A stretch of 64,000 nt of DNA. It comes from Pelomonas cellulosilytica. Lineage in GTDB: Bacteria; Pseudomonadota; Gammaproteobacteria; Burkholderiales; Burkholderiaceae_C. Below, piece after piece: positions 17,554 through 24,872 of this stretch. Within the stretch, counting starts at the first letter, position 1. The number at the start of each line of letters is the position of its first letter. The stretch spans positions 268,717 to 332,716 of the forward strand of contig NZ_JAJTWU010000008.1 of the NCBI RefSeq assembly GCF_021353265.1. The letters are read 5' to 3'. The notes beneath the pieces were generated by a model that made no database searches, had not been told where the DNA came from, and was given only the letters and a program-made list of their open reading frames with translations. Made by a program: the position numbers and the translations under genes.

Positions 17554-17859
17554 ATGGCCACCCTGACCCTCAAGCCTTCGGGCAAGACCTTCGAACTGCC
17601 CGCCGGCACGCAACTGCTCAAGGCCATTCTCGATGCCGGTGAGCAGCTCATCAGCAAATGCGGCGGCGAAGCCAAGTGCGGCGCCTGCCACATCTTCGTG
17701 ACCGAGGGCCGCAAGGGCGTCTCCAAGCTCACGCCGGCAGAGAACGCGAAGCTGGATACGCTCGTGGGCGTCAGCAGCAAGTCGCGCCTGGCCTGCCAGG
17801 TTTCGTTCCTCAACACCGAGAACGTCACGATCGAGCTGCTCGGCGCGCTGAGCGGCTGA
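17554..17859 (+). CDS. Plant-type [2Fe-2S] ferredoxin
   Basis: The 101-residue protein starts MATLTLKPSGKTFELPAGT and has CGGEAKCGAC (C-X5-C-X2-C) with a later LACQVSF cysteine, the four cluster ligands of plant/vertebrate type [2Fe-2S] ferredoxins. Such ferredoxins in nif clusters can supply electrons to nitrogenase or biosynthetic enzymes. It lies 30 bp after the SIR2-like gene and 5 bp before an amine-oxidase-like flavoprotein that might be its redox partner. Confidence 0.88.
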   Translation: MATLTLKPSGKTFELPAGTQLLKAILDAGEQLISKCGGEAKCGACHIFVTEGRKGVSKLTPAENAKLDTLVGVSSKSRLACQVSFLNTENVTIELLGALSG

Positions 17860-17864
17860 CCGCG

Positions 17865-19004
17865 ATGCTGGACGTCGTCATCGTCGGTGGCGGCGTCAGC
17901 GGCCTCGCGCTGGCGCATAGCCTGCATGCCCGGCGCGTGAACTGGGCGCTGTTCGAGGCGCGCGACCGGCTGGGCGGGCGCGTGCGCACCGTGGCCGGCG
18001 AGAACGGCGCGGCGCTGGACCTGGGGCCCACCTGGTTCTGGCCCGGTACGCAGCCGGCCGTCGCGCAACTGGTGAAGGACCTCGGTCTCGCCAACGTCGA
18101 GCAGCCGGACGACGGCACCGTGTGGCTGCTGGACGACCCCAACCGGCCGCCCGGCGTCCGCAGCTTCGACCCGGCCACCGGTCAGTTGCTCGAGGGCGCG
18201 CCGCCGATTTCCGGCAGCCTGCATGGCGGTGCCCGACGGCTGGTGGGCGGCATGCAGGCGCTGGTCGACGCGCTGGCCGCCAGGCTGCCGGCGCCACGTC
18301 TGCATCTCGGTCATGTGCTGCGGCGCATCGAGGACCGGGCTGACCATGTCGCGTTGCACTTGCACAGCGCGGCGCAGGGCGACATCGAGGTCGAGGCGAG
18401 GCGCGTCGTCGTCACGCTGCCGCCGCGGTTGCTGCTGGAGCAGGTAGGCATCGAGCCCGTGTTGCCTGAGCCGGTGCGCGAAGCCATGCAGCAAACACCC
18501 ACGTGGATGGCACATGCCGCCAAGGCCGCCGTACCCTGCCAGGGGGCCGTCTGGCGCGACCAGGGCCAGATGGGCAATGCCTGGGTCACGCACTCGCAGG
18601 CGGTGCTGGCCGAGGTGTTCGAGGCCGGCGGCGCCGAGGCGCCCGCGCTGGCCGGGTTCGTCGCTCTGCCGGCGTCGGAGCGGCCGCGCTTCGAGCGCAG
18701 CCTGCCGCTGCTGCTGCACAGCCAGCTGGCCATGCTCTACGGCTTCGAGCTGCAGCCGCTGGGCGCGCACTGGCACGACTGGGCGCAGGACCCGTTCACC
18801 TGCAGCACGCTGGACCGGGAGGAAGACGGCCGCGCCGGCCACCCTGGTCAGGGCGATCCCGCCCTGCGTTCGCTGCTGCAGCGGCCGCTGTGGGAGGGCC
18901 GGCTGTGGCTTGGTGGCAGCGAGACGGCGACGCATGGCACCGGCTATCTGGAAGGCGCGCTCCGTGCCGCCGGCCGCCTGCGCAACGAGCTGGCCCCCGC
19001 GTAG
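17865..19004 (+). CDS. Amine-oxidase-like FAD protein
   Basis: The 379-residue protein opens with the Rossmann motif VVIVGGGVSGLALAHSL and the RLGGRVRTV segment of flavin monoamine oxidases, and ends with LWLGGSETATHGTGYLEGAL, the FAD-closing motif. The substrate is unknown; family members oxidise amines or desaturate. Placement 5 bp after a [2Fe-2S] ferredoxin at the end of the nifB operon suggests electron exchange with it. The gene is slightly shorter than typical monoamine oxidases (about 430-450). Confidence 0.82.
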   Translation: MLDVVIVGGGVSGLALAHSLHARRVNWALFEARDRLGGRVRTVAGENGAALDLGPTWFWPGTQPAVAQLVKDLGLANVEQPDDGTVWLLDDPNRPPGVRSFDPATGQLLEGAPPISGSLHGGARRLVGGMQALVDALAARLPAPRLHLGHVLRRIEDRADHVALHLHSAAQGDIEVEARRVVVTLPPRLLLEQVGIEPVLPEPVREAMQQTPTWMAHAAKAAVPCQGAVWRDQGQMGNAWVTHSQAVLAEVFEAGGAEAPALAGFVALPASERPRFERSLPLLLHSQLAMLYGFELQPLGAHWHDWAQDPFTCSTLDREEDGRAGHPGQGDPALRSLLQRPLWEGRLWLGGSETATHGTGYLEGALRAAGRLRNELAPA

Positions 19005-19027
19005 GCACGAGTCCTGCGATTCATGGA

Positions 19028-19049
19028 GTGATGTCAGCCACTACATCAC
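19028..19049. promoter_or_regulatory. Candidate ModE operator upstream of modE
   Basis: GTGATGT-N8-ACATCAC is a perfect 7-bp inverted repeat about 75 bp before modE. The same arms and spacer recur at 20518-20539 before modD, which points to a shared molybdenum regulator. Confidence 0.6.
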
Positions 19050-19121
19050 GTTTGTCGGGAATGCGACACATCATGCCCTGCGCCTTGGCGCTCGGGCGTG
19101 GCTTGTACTCGGAGGTGCCGC

Positions 19122-19934
19122 GTGCCTGACGTGCGCGTCGCTCGCCGTGACACCAGCCTGCTGTCTGGCGATTTGCGCCTGGCTGGCCGGCTCGATGGAC
19201 GCTTCTTCGCGCTGCTGCAGGCGGTGCAGGACACCGGGTCGCTGCAGAAGGCCGCCCGCGCGGCCGGCTACAGCTACAAGGGCGCCTGGCTGGTGCTGGA
19301 GACGGCGGGCAATCTGGCCCGCGCGCCATTGATGGTGTCGCAGACCGGCGGCCGCGGCGGCGGCGGTTCGCGCCTCACGCCTGAGGCTCGAGAGCTGTTG
19401 GACACCTGGCAGCAGCTCCAGCAGCGGCACCAGGCCTTTCTTGCCGAACAGGATGCGTGGCTGCTGTCGCAACCTCAACTCGCCCCCCTCCTCAGGAGTC
19501 TCTCGATGAAAGCCACCGCACGCAACCAGTTCTCCGGCACCGTCTCTGATGTCAGCGAGGGGCCTGCCACCACCCAGGTCACGCTGGACATCGGCCAGGG
19601 CCTGGGCGTCACGGCCTCTCTGACCACGGCCGCGGCACAGCGGCTGGGTGTCGCGGTGGGGCACAGCGCCATCGCGCTCGTCAAGTCGTCGGAGGTCGTG
19701 CTGGTGTGCGACTTCGCCGGCTACAAGCTCTCGGCGCGCAACCAGCTCGCCGGGACCATTTCGCGGGTGCAGAAGGGCGCCGTGTCGTCGCTCGTCGGCG
19801 TCACGCTGCCCGGCGGTGCCGTCGTCACGGCCAGCGTCACCAATGACGCGGTCGACGCACTGGGCCTGGCCGTGGGTCAGCCGGCCACGGCCAGCTTCAA
19901 GGCCTACGCCGTGATGCTGGCCGTGCCGGCCTGA
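19122..19934 (+). CDS. modE: ModE-type molybdate-responsive regulator
   Basis: The 270-residue protein has an N-terminal winged helix (LLQAVQDTGSLQKAARAAGYSYKGAWLVLE, then GGRGGGGSRLTPEARELL) of the ModE type, and two C-terminal MOP (molybdate-binding) domains, the second starting SARNQLAGTISRVQKGAV. ModE with molybdate represses Mo uptake and alters Mo-enzyme genes. GTG 19122 follows a GGAGG ribosome site. The inverted repeat at 19028-19049 suggests auto-control. No modABC is in the window, but modD follows nearby. Confidence 0.9.
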   Translation: MPDVRVARRDTSLLSGDLRLAGRLDGRFFALLQAVQDTGSLQKAARAAGYSYKGAWLVLETAGNLARAPLMVSQTGGRGGGGSRLTPEARELLDTWQQLQQRHQAFLAEQDAWLLSQPQLAPLLRSLSMKATARNQFSGTVSDVSEGPATTQVTLDIGQGLGVTASLTTAAAQRLGVAVGHSAIALVKSSEVVLVCDFAGYKLSARNQLAGTISRVQKGAVSSLVGVTLPGGAVVTASVTNDAVDALGLAVGQPATASFKAYAVMLAVPA

Positions 19935-19947
19935 GGCCGACGCTGGC

Positions 19948-20448
19948 TCACCAGAGCTTGACCACCTCCACCATCGCCAGGTGCCGCACGTAGCGCGGAC
20001 CGGTGTGCCAGTCGTGGCGGCTGATCAGCGCGAAGGCGCCGCGTCGCTCGATGTCGGGCGAGCAGGACGGCTCGAACGCCACCATCACGCCGGCACCGAC
20101 CGGCGTGTTGAACAGTTCGTTCCACGAGAACAGCGCGCGGTAACCCTCGGACGATTCCGCCACGACGGCCACGCGCTTGAAGTCGGTGCGGTGCTCGAAG
20201 GCGGGCTGTGCCTGTTCGATGAGCGGCAGCAGCGGCACGGCCTGCAGTTGCAGCGGCTGGCCATGGTCGCCGTCGAACATGCAAACCACCGGGAACGTCA
20301 CCGCCTCGGCGCCGCGCGCCAGCAGCGCGCGGGCGTCCAGTTGCAAGGGCTGGCGCACCCACCCGCCGACGATCAGCTGGGGCGCCTCGACGGCGCTGCC
20401 AGGGCAGCGCGGCGTGGGGGAGGGGGGAGTGAGCGACAAGGCTTGCAT
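19948..20448 (-). CDS. Small molybdopterin-dependent oxidoreductase-like protein
   Basis: The 166-residue protein has the sulfite-oxidase/YedY-like fold pattern: LIVGGWVRQPLQLDARALL, FPVVCMFDGDHG with the candidate metal-binding Cys, LQLQAVPLLPLIEQAQP, and a C-terminal YVRHLAMVEVVKLW. Members are short proteins with the molybdopterin domain only. It is convergent with modE and divergent from modD; the palindrome at 20518-20539 lies in the shared 116-bp divergent region, so it is probably controlled by molybdenum together with modD. The substrate is unknown. Confidence 0.7.
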   Translation of the reverse strand: MQALSLTPPSPTPRCPGSAVEAPQLIVGGWVRQPLQLDARALLARGAEAVTFPVVCMFDGDHGQPLQLQAVPLLPLIEQAQPAFEHRTDFKRVAVVAESSEGYRALFSWNELFNTPVGAGVMVAFEPSCSPDIERRGAFALISRHDWHTGPRYVRHLAMVEVVKLW

Positions 20449-20517
20449 GGGTCCTGCTCCTGTCGAAGGCCGTTCGCGGCCCGGCCTTCGACGACATCAC
20501 GATGTGGCCGCTTTGTC

Positions 20518-20539
20518 GTGATGTCATCAACTACATCAC
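20518..20539. promoter_or_regulatory. Candidate ModE operator between the molybdopterin gene and modD
   Basis: GTGATGT-CATCAACT-ACATCAC repeats the site before modE with identical arms and spacer length. A looser ACATC/GATGT pair sits at about 20495-20506. It ends 25 bp before the modD start. Confidence 0.6.
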
Positions 20540-20564
20540 GTCGCTAACCCAGGAAGCAGGTGCC

Positions 20565-21443
20565 ATGCCTGACACGCTCACCGCCATTCCAACGTCAAGC
20601 CGCGCTTGCATCAATGACGTGTTGCTGCTGGCACTGCTGCACGAGGACGTGCCGCACGGCGACTTGACGACCGACTCGCTGCCCCTGCTTCAACGTGCTG
20701 GCGACATCACCTTCCACGCCCGCGGCGCGCTGCGTCTGAGCGGCATCGAGGCCGCGGCGCGCCTGCTAGTGCTGTGTGGCGCGTCGGCCGAAGCGGTGTG
20801 CGTGTCGGGCAATGACGTGGCCGACGGCGCGCTGCTGCTGCGCGGCCATGGCCCGGCGCCGGCGCTGCTGCGCGGCTGGAAGGTGGCGCAGACGCTCGTC
20901 GAGTTCATGTCCGGCATCGCAACGGCCACCGCGGCCATCGTGTCGGCCGTTCGCGGCGCGGGCTTCGGCTGCCCGGTGGCCTGCACGCGCAAGAATGCGC
21001 CGGGCACACGGGCGCTCTCGGCTCAGGCCGTGCGCGACGGCGGTGGCGTCATGCACCGGCTCGGTCTGTCTGAGACGTTGCTGGTCTTTCCCGAGCACCG
21101 CGCGCTGATGGCGTCGGGCGACTGGCCAGCCAGCCTTGTAGCGCTGCAGGCCGGCCAGCCCGAAAAGCGGGTCGTCGTGGAGGTGGGCAGTGCCGAGGCC
21201 GCGCTCGAGGCCGCGCGCGCGGGTGCCGAGGTGCTGCAACTGGAGCGCTTCACGCCCGAGGCGTTGGCCGCGCTGCGACAGGCGCTGCGTGTTGCGGGCC
21301 TGCCGGTGCGGCTCGCGCCGGCCGGCGGCGTGACCAAGGCCAATGCGGTGGCCTACGCCGCCGCTGGGGCCGACCTTCTCGTCACGTCCAGCCCGTATTT
21401 CGCACCGCCGGCTGAAGTGAAGGTGACGCTGGTTTCGCACTGA
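20565..21443 (+). CDS. modD: ModD, molybdenum-associated NadC homologue
   Basis: The 292-residue protein is of the nicotinate-nucleotide pyrophosphorylase (NadC) fold: LLLALLHEDVPHGDLTTDSL at the start, VACTRKNAPGTRALSAQAV in the middle and the C-terminal RLAPAGGVTKANAVAYAAAGADLLVTSSPYF. NadC has CTRKTTPG; the CTRKNAPG variant and the molybdenum context (modE, molybdopterin protein) mark it as ModD, found beside molybdate transporters and of unproven biochemical role. A nearly perfect ModE-like palindrome lies just upstream. A sigma54 promoter for the next operon starts 2 bp after its stop. Confidence 0.85.
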   Translation: MPDTLTAIPTSSRACINDVLLLALLHEDVPHGDLTTDSLPLLQRAGDITFHARGALRLSGIEAAARLLVLCGASAEAVCVSGNDVADGALLLRGHGPAPALLRGWKVAQTLVEFMSGIATATAAIVSAVRGAGFGCPVACTRKNAPGTRALSAQAVRDGGGVMHRLGLSETLLVFPEHRALMASGDWPASLVALQAGQPEKRVVVEVGSAEAALEAARAGAEVLQLERFTPEALAALRQALRVAGLPVRLAPAGGVTKANAVAYAAAGADLLVTSSPYFAPPAEVKVTLVSH

Positions 21444-21444
21444 C

Positions 21445-21460
21445 TGGCACGGAGGCTGCA
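21445..21460 (+). promoter_or_regulatory. Sigma54 promoter of the AAA+ ATPase operon
   Basis: TGGCACGGAGGCTGCA matches the full TGGCACG -24 element and TGC -12 with exact GG-N10-GC spacing. Predicted start about 21471, 68 bases before the AAA+ gene. Confidence 0.75.
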
Positions 21461-21486
21461 ACGCTCCCGAGGCGTGGCCACAACCG

Positions 21487-21502
21487 TGTCCACAAGCCGA
21501 CA
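21487..21502. promoter_or_regulatory. TGT-N10-ACA site just downstream of the AAA+ promoter
   Basis: TGTCCACAAGCCGACA is an exact NifA-type site, but it lies about 16 bases inside the predicted transcript rather than upstream. It could still act, since enhancers work from either side, or be a chance match. Confidence 0.4.
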
Positions 21503-21538
21503 AACCAGCCGTCGCAAGCGGCCGCGCGGGATCCAGGG

Positions 21539-23290
21539 ATGAAGCTGCAACTCGATCGCCCCCACGTCCAAGCCCTGGCGCAGGCCTTTCCGGAGCTGCA
21601 GTCGCTGGAAGACCAGCTCCGCTTCGGGCACCGCATCGAGGTCGCGTCGGGCCTGCTCTCGGTACCGGCGCTGGAGATGCTGGCGCAGCTGTACGCCGAC
21701 GCCGGCGCCGCGCTTTCCGGCCGTGCGGCGCAGCTGCGCGCGCTCGTGGTGGCGCTGCGGGCGGAAGCCGGCGAGCCACGCTTCGGCCCCGGCAGCGACA
21801 TCGAGGCGCTGCTGCCCGCAGTGCTCACTCACCTGACCAAGCCGCTGGCCGATGGCGGCACTGGCCGCGGCTGGCTGTTCGCCGCCAACACGCTCGGCAA
21901 GCCTCTGGCCTGGGTGCCCACGCGGGTGGATTTCGTCCCCGGCGGCTCGGAGGAAAACGCCAAGTTGATGATCGAGCTGAAGGCACATGCCAAGCTGGGC
22001 ATCCTGACGCAGACGCTGCGCCTGGCCGAGGCCGACCTGCGCGGCGGGCGCGACGACGCCGGCGCCACCGTCGCCGAACTCCTGGCCGCCAAGGGCTGGC
22101 TGAAGGAAACGCCCGAGCTGCTGGCCGCCTGCGATGCCACCGCCGCCCGCTACGTTGAATGGCGCGGCCGCTACGGCGGGTTGTTCAACGGCAGCGGCAT
22201 CGGCTTCCACGCGGAGGACCCAAACGCCACGCACCGCGACACCGACTGGAGCCGCAAGGACCAGATCGTGCTCGCGGCCGGCGGCGGCACGGCCAGGCTC
22301 GTCAACGACGAGGGGGTGCTGCCGCCCCGGGGCGCCATGCTCGACGCACCCGGCGACGTGCTGGGTCCGTATCTGCGCAAGTGCGCCAAGAGCAGCGATT
22401 TCAACTTCGAAGCCGAGGCGCAGGCACTGCAGGCGCGACTGCAGGCGCTGGGACCGCAGGCGCCGTTCACGCAGCTGCCGGTGCATGCCTACCTGTTCAT
22501 GTTCCACCTGGAGCTACACCAGCATCTCTGGGTGCATGTGGACGACATCGAGCCGCATGTCTTCGACGCCGGTCTCAAGCACAAGCTCGTGCTGCCGCGG
22601 GAGCAGACCGACCTCATCGACATCCTCACCGCCGAGATGGACGTGCTGATGGACGACGTCGTCGCCGGCAAGGGCGGCGGCACGACCGTGCTGTGCGCCG
22701 GCCCTCCGGGTGTGGGCAAGACGCTCACGGCCGAGGTCTACGCCGAGATCATCGGCCGCCCGCTTTACCGCGTGCACTCGGGGCAGCTGGGGCTCAACGT
22801 ATCGCAGATGGAGCAGGCGCTGAAGGAGGCACTGACGCGCGCGCAGCGCTGGGGTGCCGTCATGCTCATCGACGAGGCCGACGTCTATATCCGCAAGCGC
22901 AGCGACGACATCGCGGCCAACGCCGTGGTGGGCGTGTTTCTGCGCGTGCTGGAGTACTTCAATGGCCTGCTGTTCCTCACGACCAACCGCATCGACGATA
23001 TCGACGAGGCCATCGTCAGCCGCTGCATCGCGCTCATCCGCTACTCGCCGCCCGACCAGGCCGCGCGCGAGCGCATCTGGCGCGTGATGGCGGAGCAGTT
23101 CGGCCTGCAGCTCGATGCGGCTCTCGTCACGACGCTGGCTGCCACCTACCCGCAGGCCACCGGGCGCGACATCAAGGGGCTGGCCAAGCTGGTGGCCAAG
23201 ACATGCCGGCACCAGGGACTGGAGCCGACGCTCACGGTCTTCGCCCGCTGCGCACTGTTCCGCGCCATGGATCCCGCCGAGATAGCCTGA
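21539..23290 (+). CDS. AAA+ ATPase of unknown role, nif-regulon candidate
   Basis: The 583-residue protein has a long N-terminal region (about residues 1-360) with no motif I recognise and a C-terminal AAA+ module: Walker A AGPPGVGKT (about residue 386), Walker B VMLIDEADVYI (about residue 444), sensor-like LLFLTTNRIDDIDEAIVSR and a lid domain. The module resembles membrane- or complex-remodelling AAA proteins of the classic clade (arginine pair in VSRC region). It overlaps the HepT-like gene by one base and is driven by a strong sigma54 promoter, so it may remodel a nitrogenase-related complex. No nitrogenase partner is proven. Confidence 0.82.
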   Translation: MKLQLDRPHVQALAQAFPELQSLEDQLRFGHRIEVASGLLSVPALEMLAQLYADAGAALSGRAAQLRALVVALRAEAGEPRFGPGSDIEALLPAVLTHLTKPLADGGTGRGWLFAANTLGKPLAWVPTRVDFVPGGSEENAKLMIELKAHAKLGILTQTLRLAEADLRGGRDDAGATVAELLAAKGWLKETPELLAACDATAARYVEWRGRYGGLFNGSGIGFHAEDPNATHRDTDWSRKDQIVLAAGGGTARLVNDEGVLPPRGAMLDAPGDVLGPYLRKCAKSSDFNFEAEAQALQARLQALGPQAPFTQLPVHAYLFMFHLELHQHLWVHVDDIEPHVFDAGLKHKLVLPREQTDLIDILTAEMDVLMDDVVAGKGGGTTVLCAGPPGVGKTLTAEVYAEIIGRPLYRVHSGQLGLNVSQMEQALKEALTRAQRWGAVMLIDEADVYIRKRSDDIAANAVVGVFLRVLEYFNGLLFLTTNRIDDIDEAIVSRCIALIRYSPPDQAARERIWRVMAEQFGLQLDAALVTTLAATYPQATGRDIKGLAKLVAKTCRHQGLEPTLTVFARCALFRAMDPAEIA

Positions 23291-23649
23291 TGTACCAACG
23301 CAGCCTCTACGAGATCGTCATGGACACCGGCCGCAGCATCGGGGACCTGACGCGCGAGATGCAGGGCGAAGACGAGCTGTTCGCCAGCACGTTGACGCTG
23401 CGCGCCGTCGAGGCGCAGCTGCTCATCATGGCCCACACGCTGGGCAACGTGACGCCGCTGCTGCACCAGAAGCTGCACCAGGCCGACTGGCTCGGCTGGG
23501 CCACGCTGCACGACAAGCTGCGCCGCGGCGTCCAGCCGCGCCGCGAGGAGATCTGGTACGCCGTCAACGCTCTCGTGCCACAGACCATGGGCCTGCTGCA
23601 CGACCTGCGGCGGCGCCAGCCCGCCTTGTTTGAATGGGAGTTGGGTTGA
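23290..23649 (+). CDS. HepT-like (DUF86-type) helical protein, copy 1
   Basis: The 119-residue helical protein contains RAVEAQLLIMAHTLGNVTPLL, then DWLGWATLHDKLRRG and IWYAVNALVPQTMGLLHDL, with end RRRQPALFEWELG. The order resembles HepT/DUF86 toxins, but the RNase motif (R-x4-H-x-Y) is absent. A second copy at 52468-52821 has the same closing pattern (RRSEPALFEF). No MNT-type antitoxin is adjacent; instead it overlaps the AAA+ ATPase gene and the luciferase-like gene by a few bases. It is more likely a binding subunit of the AAA+ protein than a toxin. Confidence 0.6.
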   Translation: MYQRSLYEIVMDTGRSIGDLTREMQGEDELFASTLTLRAVEAQLLIMAHTLGNVTPLLHQKLHQADWLGWATLHDKLRRGVQPRREEIWYAVNALVPQTMGLLHDLRRRQPALFEWELG

Positions 23650-24605
23650 TGTCTTCCGTCCCGCGCCTGGGGTATCTGTGCCTCAGCGAGAACCCCAGTT
23701 CTGAAACCGGCCGCGCGTTGGTGCGGCAGTTCGTCCTCGTGCGCGAGGCCGACCGCATGGGCTACGACGACATCTGGATCGGCGAGCAGCATGGCGACCC
23801 GGCCTGGCCGCAGGGCGGCGTGCTGGCCCTGCTGGGACACCTGGCTGCTGTGACGAGCAAGGCGCGCATCGGCGTGCTGCCGCTGGTGCCGGCATTGCGA
23901 GACGTACGGCTGCTGGCCGAGGAGTTCGCGACGCTGGAGCTGCTGTCCAAGGGCCGCTTCGAGTTTGCGCTGGCCAGTGGGGCGGCCATTCCTGAGTTGC
24001 TGGCCCAGCATGGGCTGGACGCGGCCGCCTCACGCGCCGCGCTGCTCGCGGCTTGGTCGCTGCTGGGGGCGCTGGCACCTCAGGCCGATACCGCCTGGCC
24101 GCCACGGCTGGCCGCCTTGCAGCCCATGCCGCGCCGGCTGTGGCTCGCGGCGGACGACGCAGCCACCTTGACCGCGCTGGCACCAACCGGCGCCGGCCTG
24201 GTCGCCGCAGCCACGCACACCTGCGAACGCGTGCGGGCGGCGCTGTCCTCCTGGCAGGCCGCGGGCGGCCCGGCGCAGCTGACGCTGGCGCGCTTTGCTT
24301 GCAGCGCCGACACGCGCGATAAGGCCATCGCGATCGCCCGGCCGTACTTCGAGTCGCTCGCCGCCCGCTCCACGGCGGCCGGCTGGGGCGCCGATCGTCG
24401 CCGCTCGCTCGCGCGAGACGTAGACGGCCTGCTGGCCGAGTCGCTGATCGGCAGCCACGATGAGGTGGCCGAGCGCTTCCGCGCGCTGGCCGCGAGCCAC
24501 GGTGCCACGCGGGTTGCTATCGTGCCCACCAGCGGCCAGTTCGACACGCATAAGCACATCCTTGCCGCTTTTGTCGACGAGGTGCGGCCCAGGCTCGACG
24601 AATGA
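23649..24605 (+). CDS. LLM-class flavin-dependent oxidoreductase-like protein
   Basis: The 318-residue protein has the bacterial-luciferase (LLM) barrel pattern: RLGYLCLSENPSSETG, EADRMGYDDIWIGEQHG, IGVLPLVPALRDVRLLAEEFATLELLSKGRFEFAL and a C-terminal LIGSHDEVAERFRALAA. Relatives use reduced FMN or F420. The substrate is unknown. The start at ATG 23649 overlaps the HepT-like stop (TGATG). Its tight packing in the sigma54-controlled operon argues for a nitrogenase-linked redox role, but there is no direct evidence. Confidence 0.78.
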   Translation: MSSVPRLGYLCLSENPSSETGRALVRQFVLVREADRMGYDDIWIGEQHGDPAWPQGGVLALLGHLAAVTSKARIGVLPLVPALRDVRLLAEEFATLELLSKGRFEFALASGAAIPELLAQHGLDAAASRAALLAAWSLLGALAPQADTAWPPRLAALQPMPRRLWLAADDAATLTALAPTGAGLVAAATHTCERVRAALSSWQAAGGPAQLTLARFACSADTRDKAIAIARPYFESLAARSTAAGWGADRRRSLARDVDGLLAESLIGSHDEVAERFRALAASHGATRVAIVPTSGQFDTHKHILAAFVDEVRPRLDE

Positions 24606-24865
24606 GCATCGTGCCGCCCACCGCCTGGGTCATCGCCGAGATGATCACGCATGATTACGTCTGGCAGGGTGCCGGCCACACCTGCGACGAGGCGCGCGAG
24701 GCGCTGCTGACCGCATGGCAGCGCCACCGCGCCGGTGTGTTGCGCGTGCACCCGCAGCTCGCCGATCGCCTGCCCGAGGCACCGCACATGCCGCAGCACT
24801 TCAAGATCCGCTACCGCGCCTACGAAGCGGGCGGTGGCTACCGCGGCGATGACCGGCTGGTGTGA
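24602..24865 (+). CDS. 87-residue protein of unknown family in the AAA+ operon
   Basis: The protein reads MSIVPPTAWVIAEMITHDYV, then GAGHTCDEAREALLTAWQRHR and PEAPHMPQHFKIRYRAYEAGG. No cofactor motif beyond one Cys and several His is visible. It overlaps the luciferase-like gene by four bases and is followed 7 bp later by the DUF2779 gene, so it is a real operon member rather than a spurious frame. Confidence 0.6.
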   Translation: MSIVPPTAWVIAEMITHDYVWQGAGHTCDEAREALLTAWQRHRAGVLRVHPQLADRLPEAPHMPQHFKIRYRAYEAGGGYRGDDRLV

Positions 24866-24872
24866 GGTGCAG

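Noticed and set aside
23290-23649. HepT-MNT toxin-antitoxin system
   Set aside because: No nucleotidyltransferase antitoxin next to it, and the RNase motif is absent.
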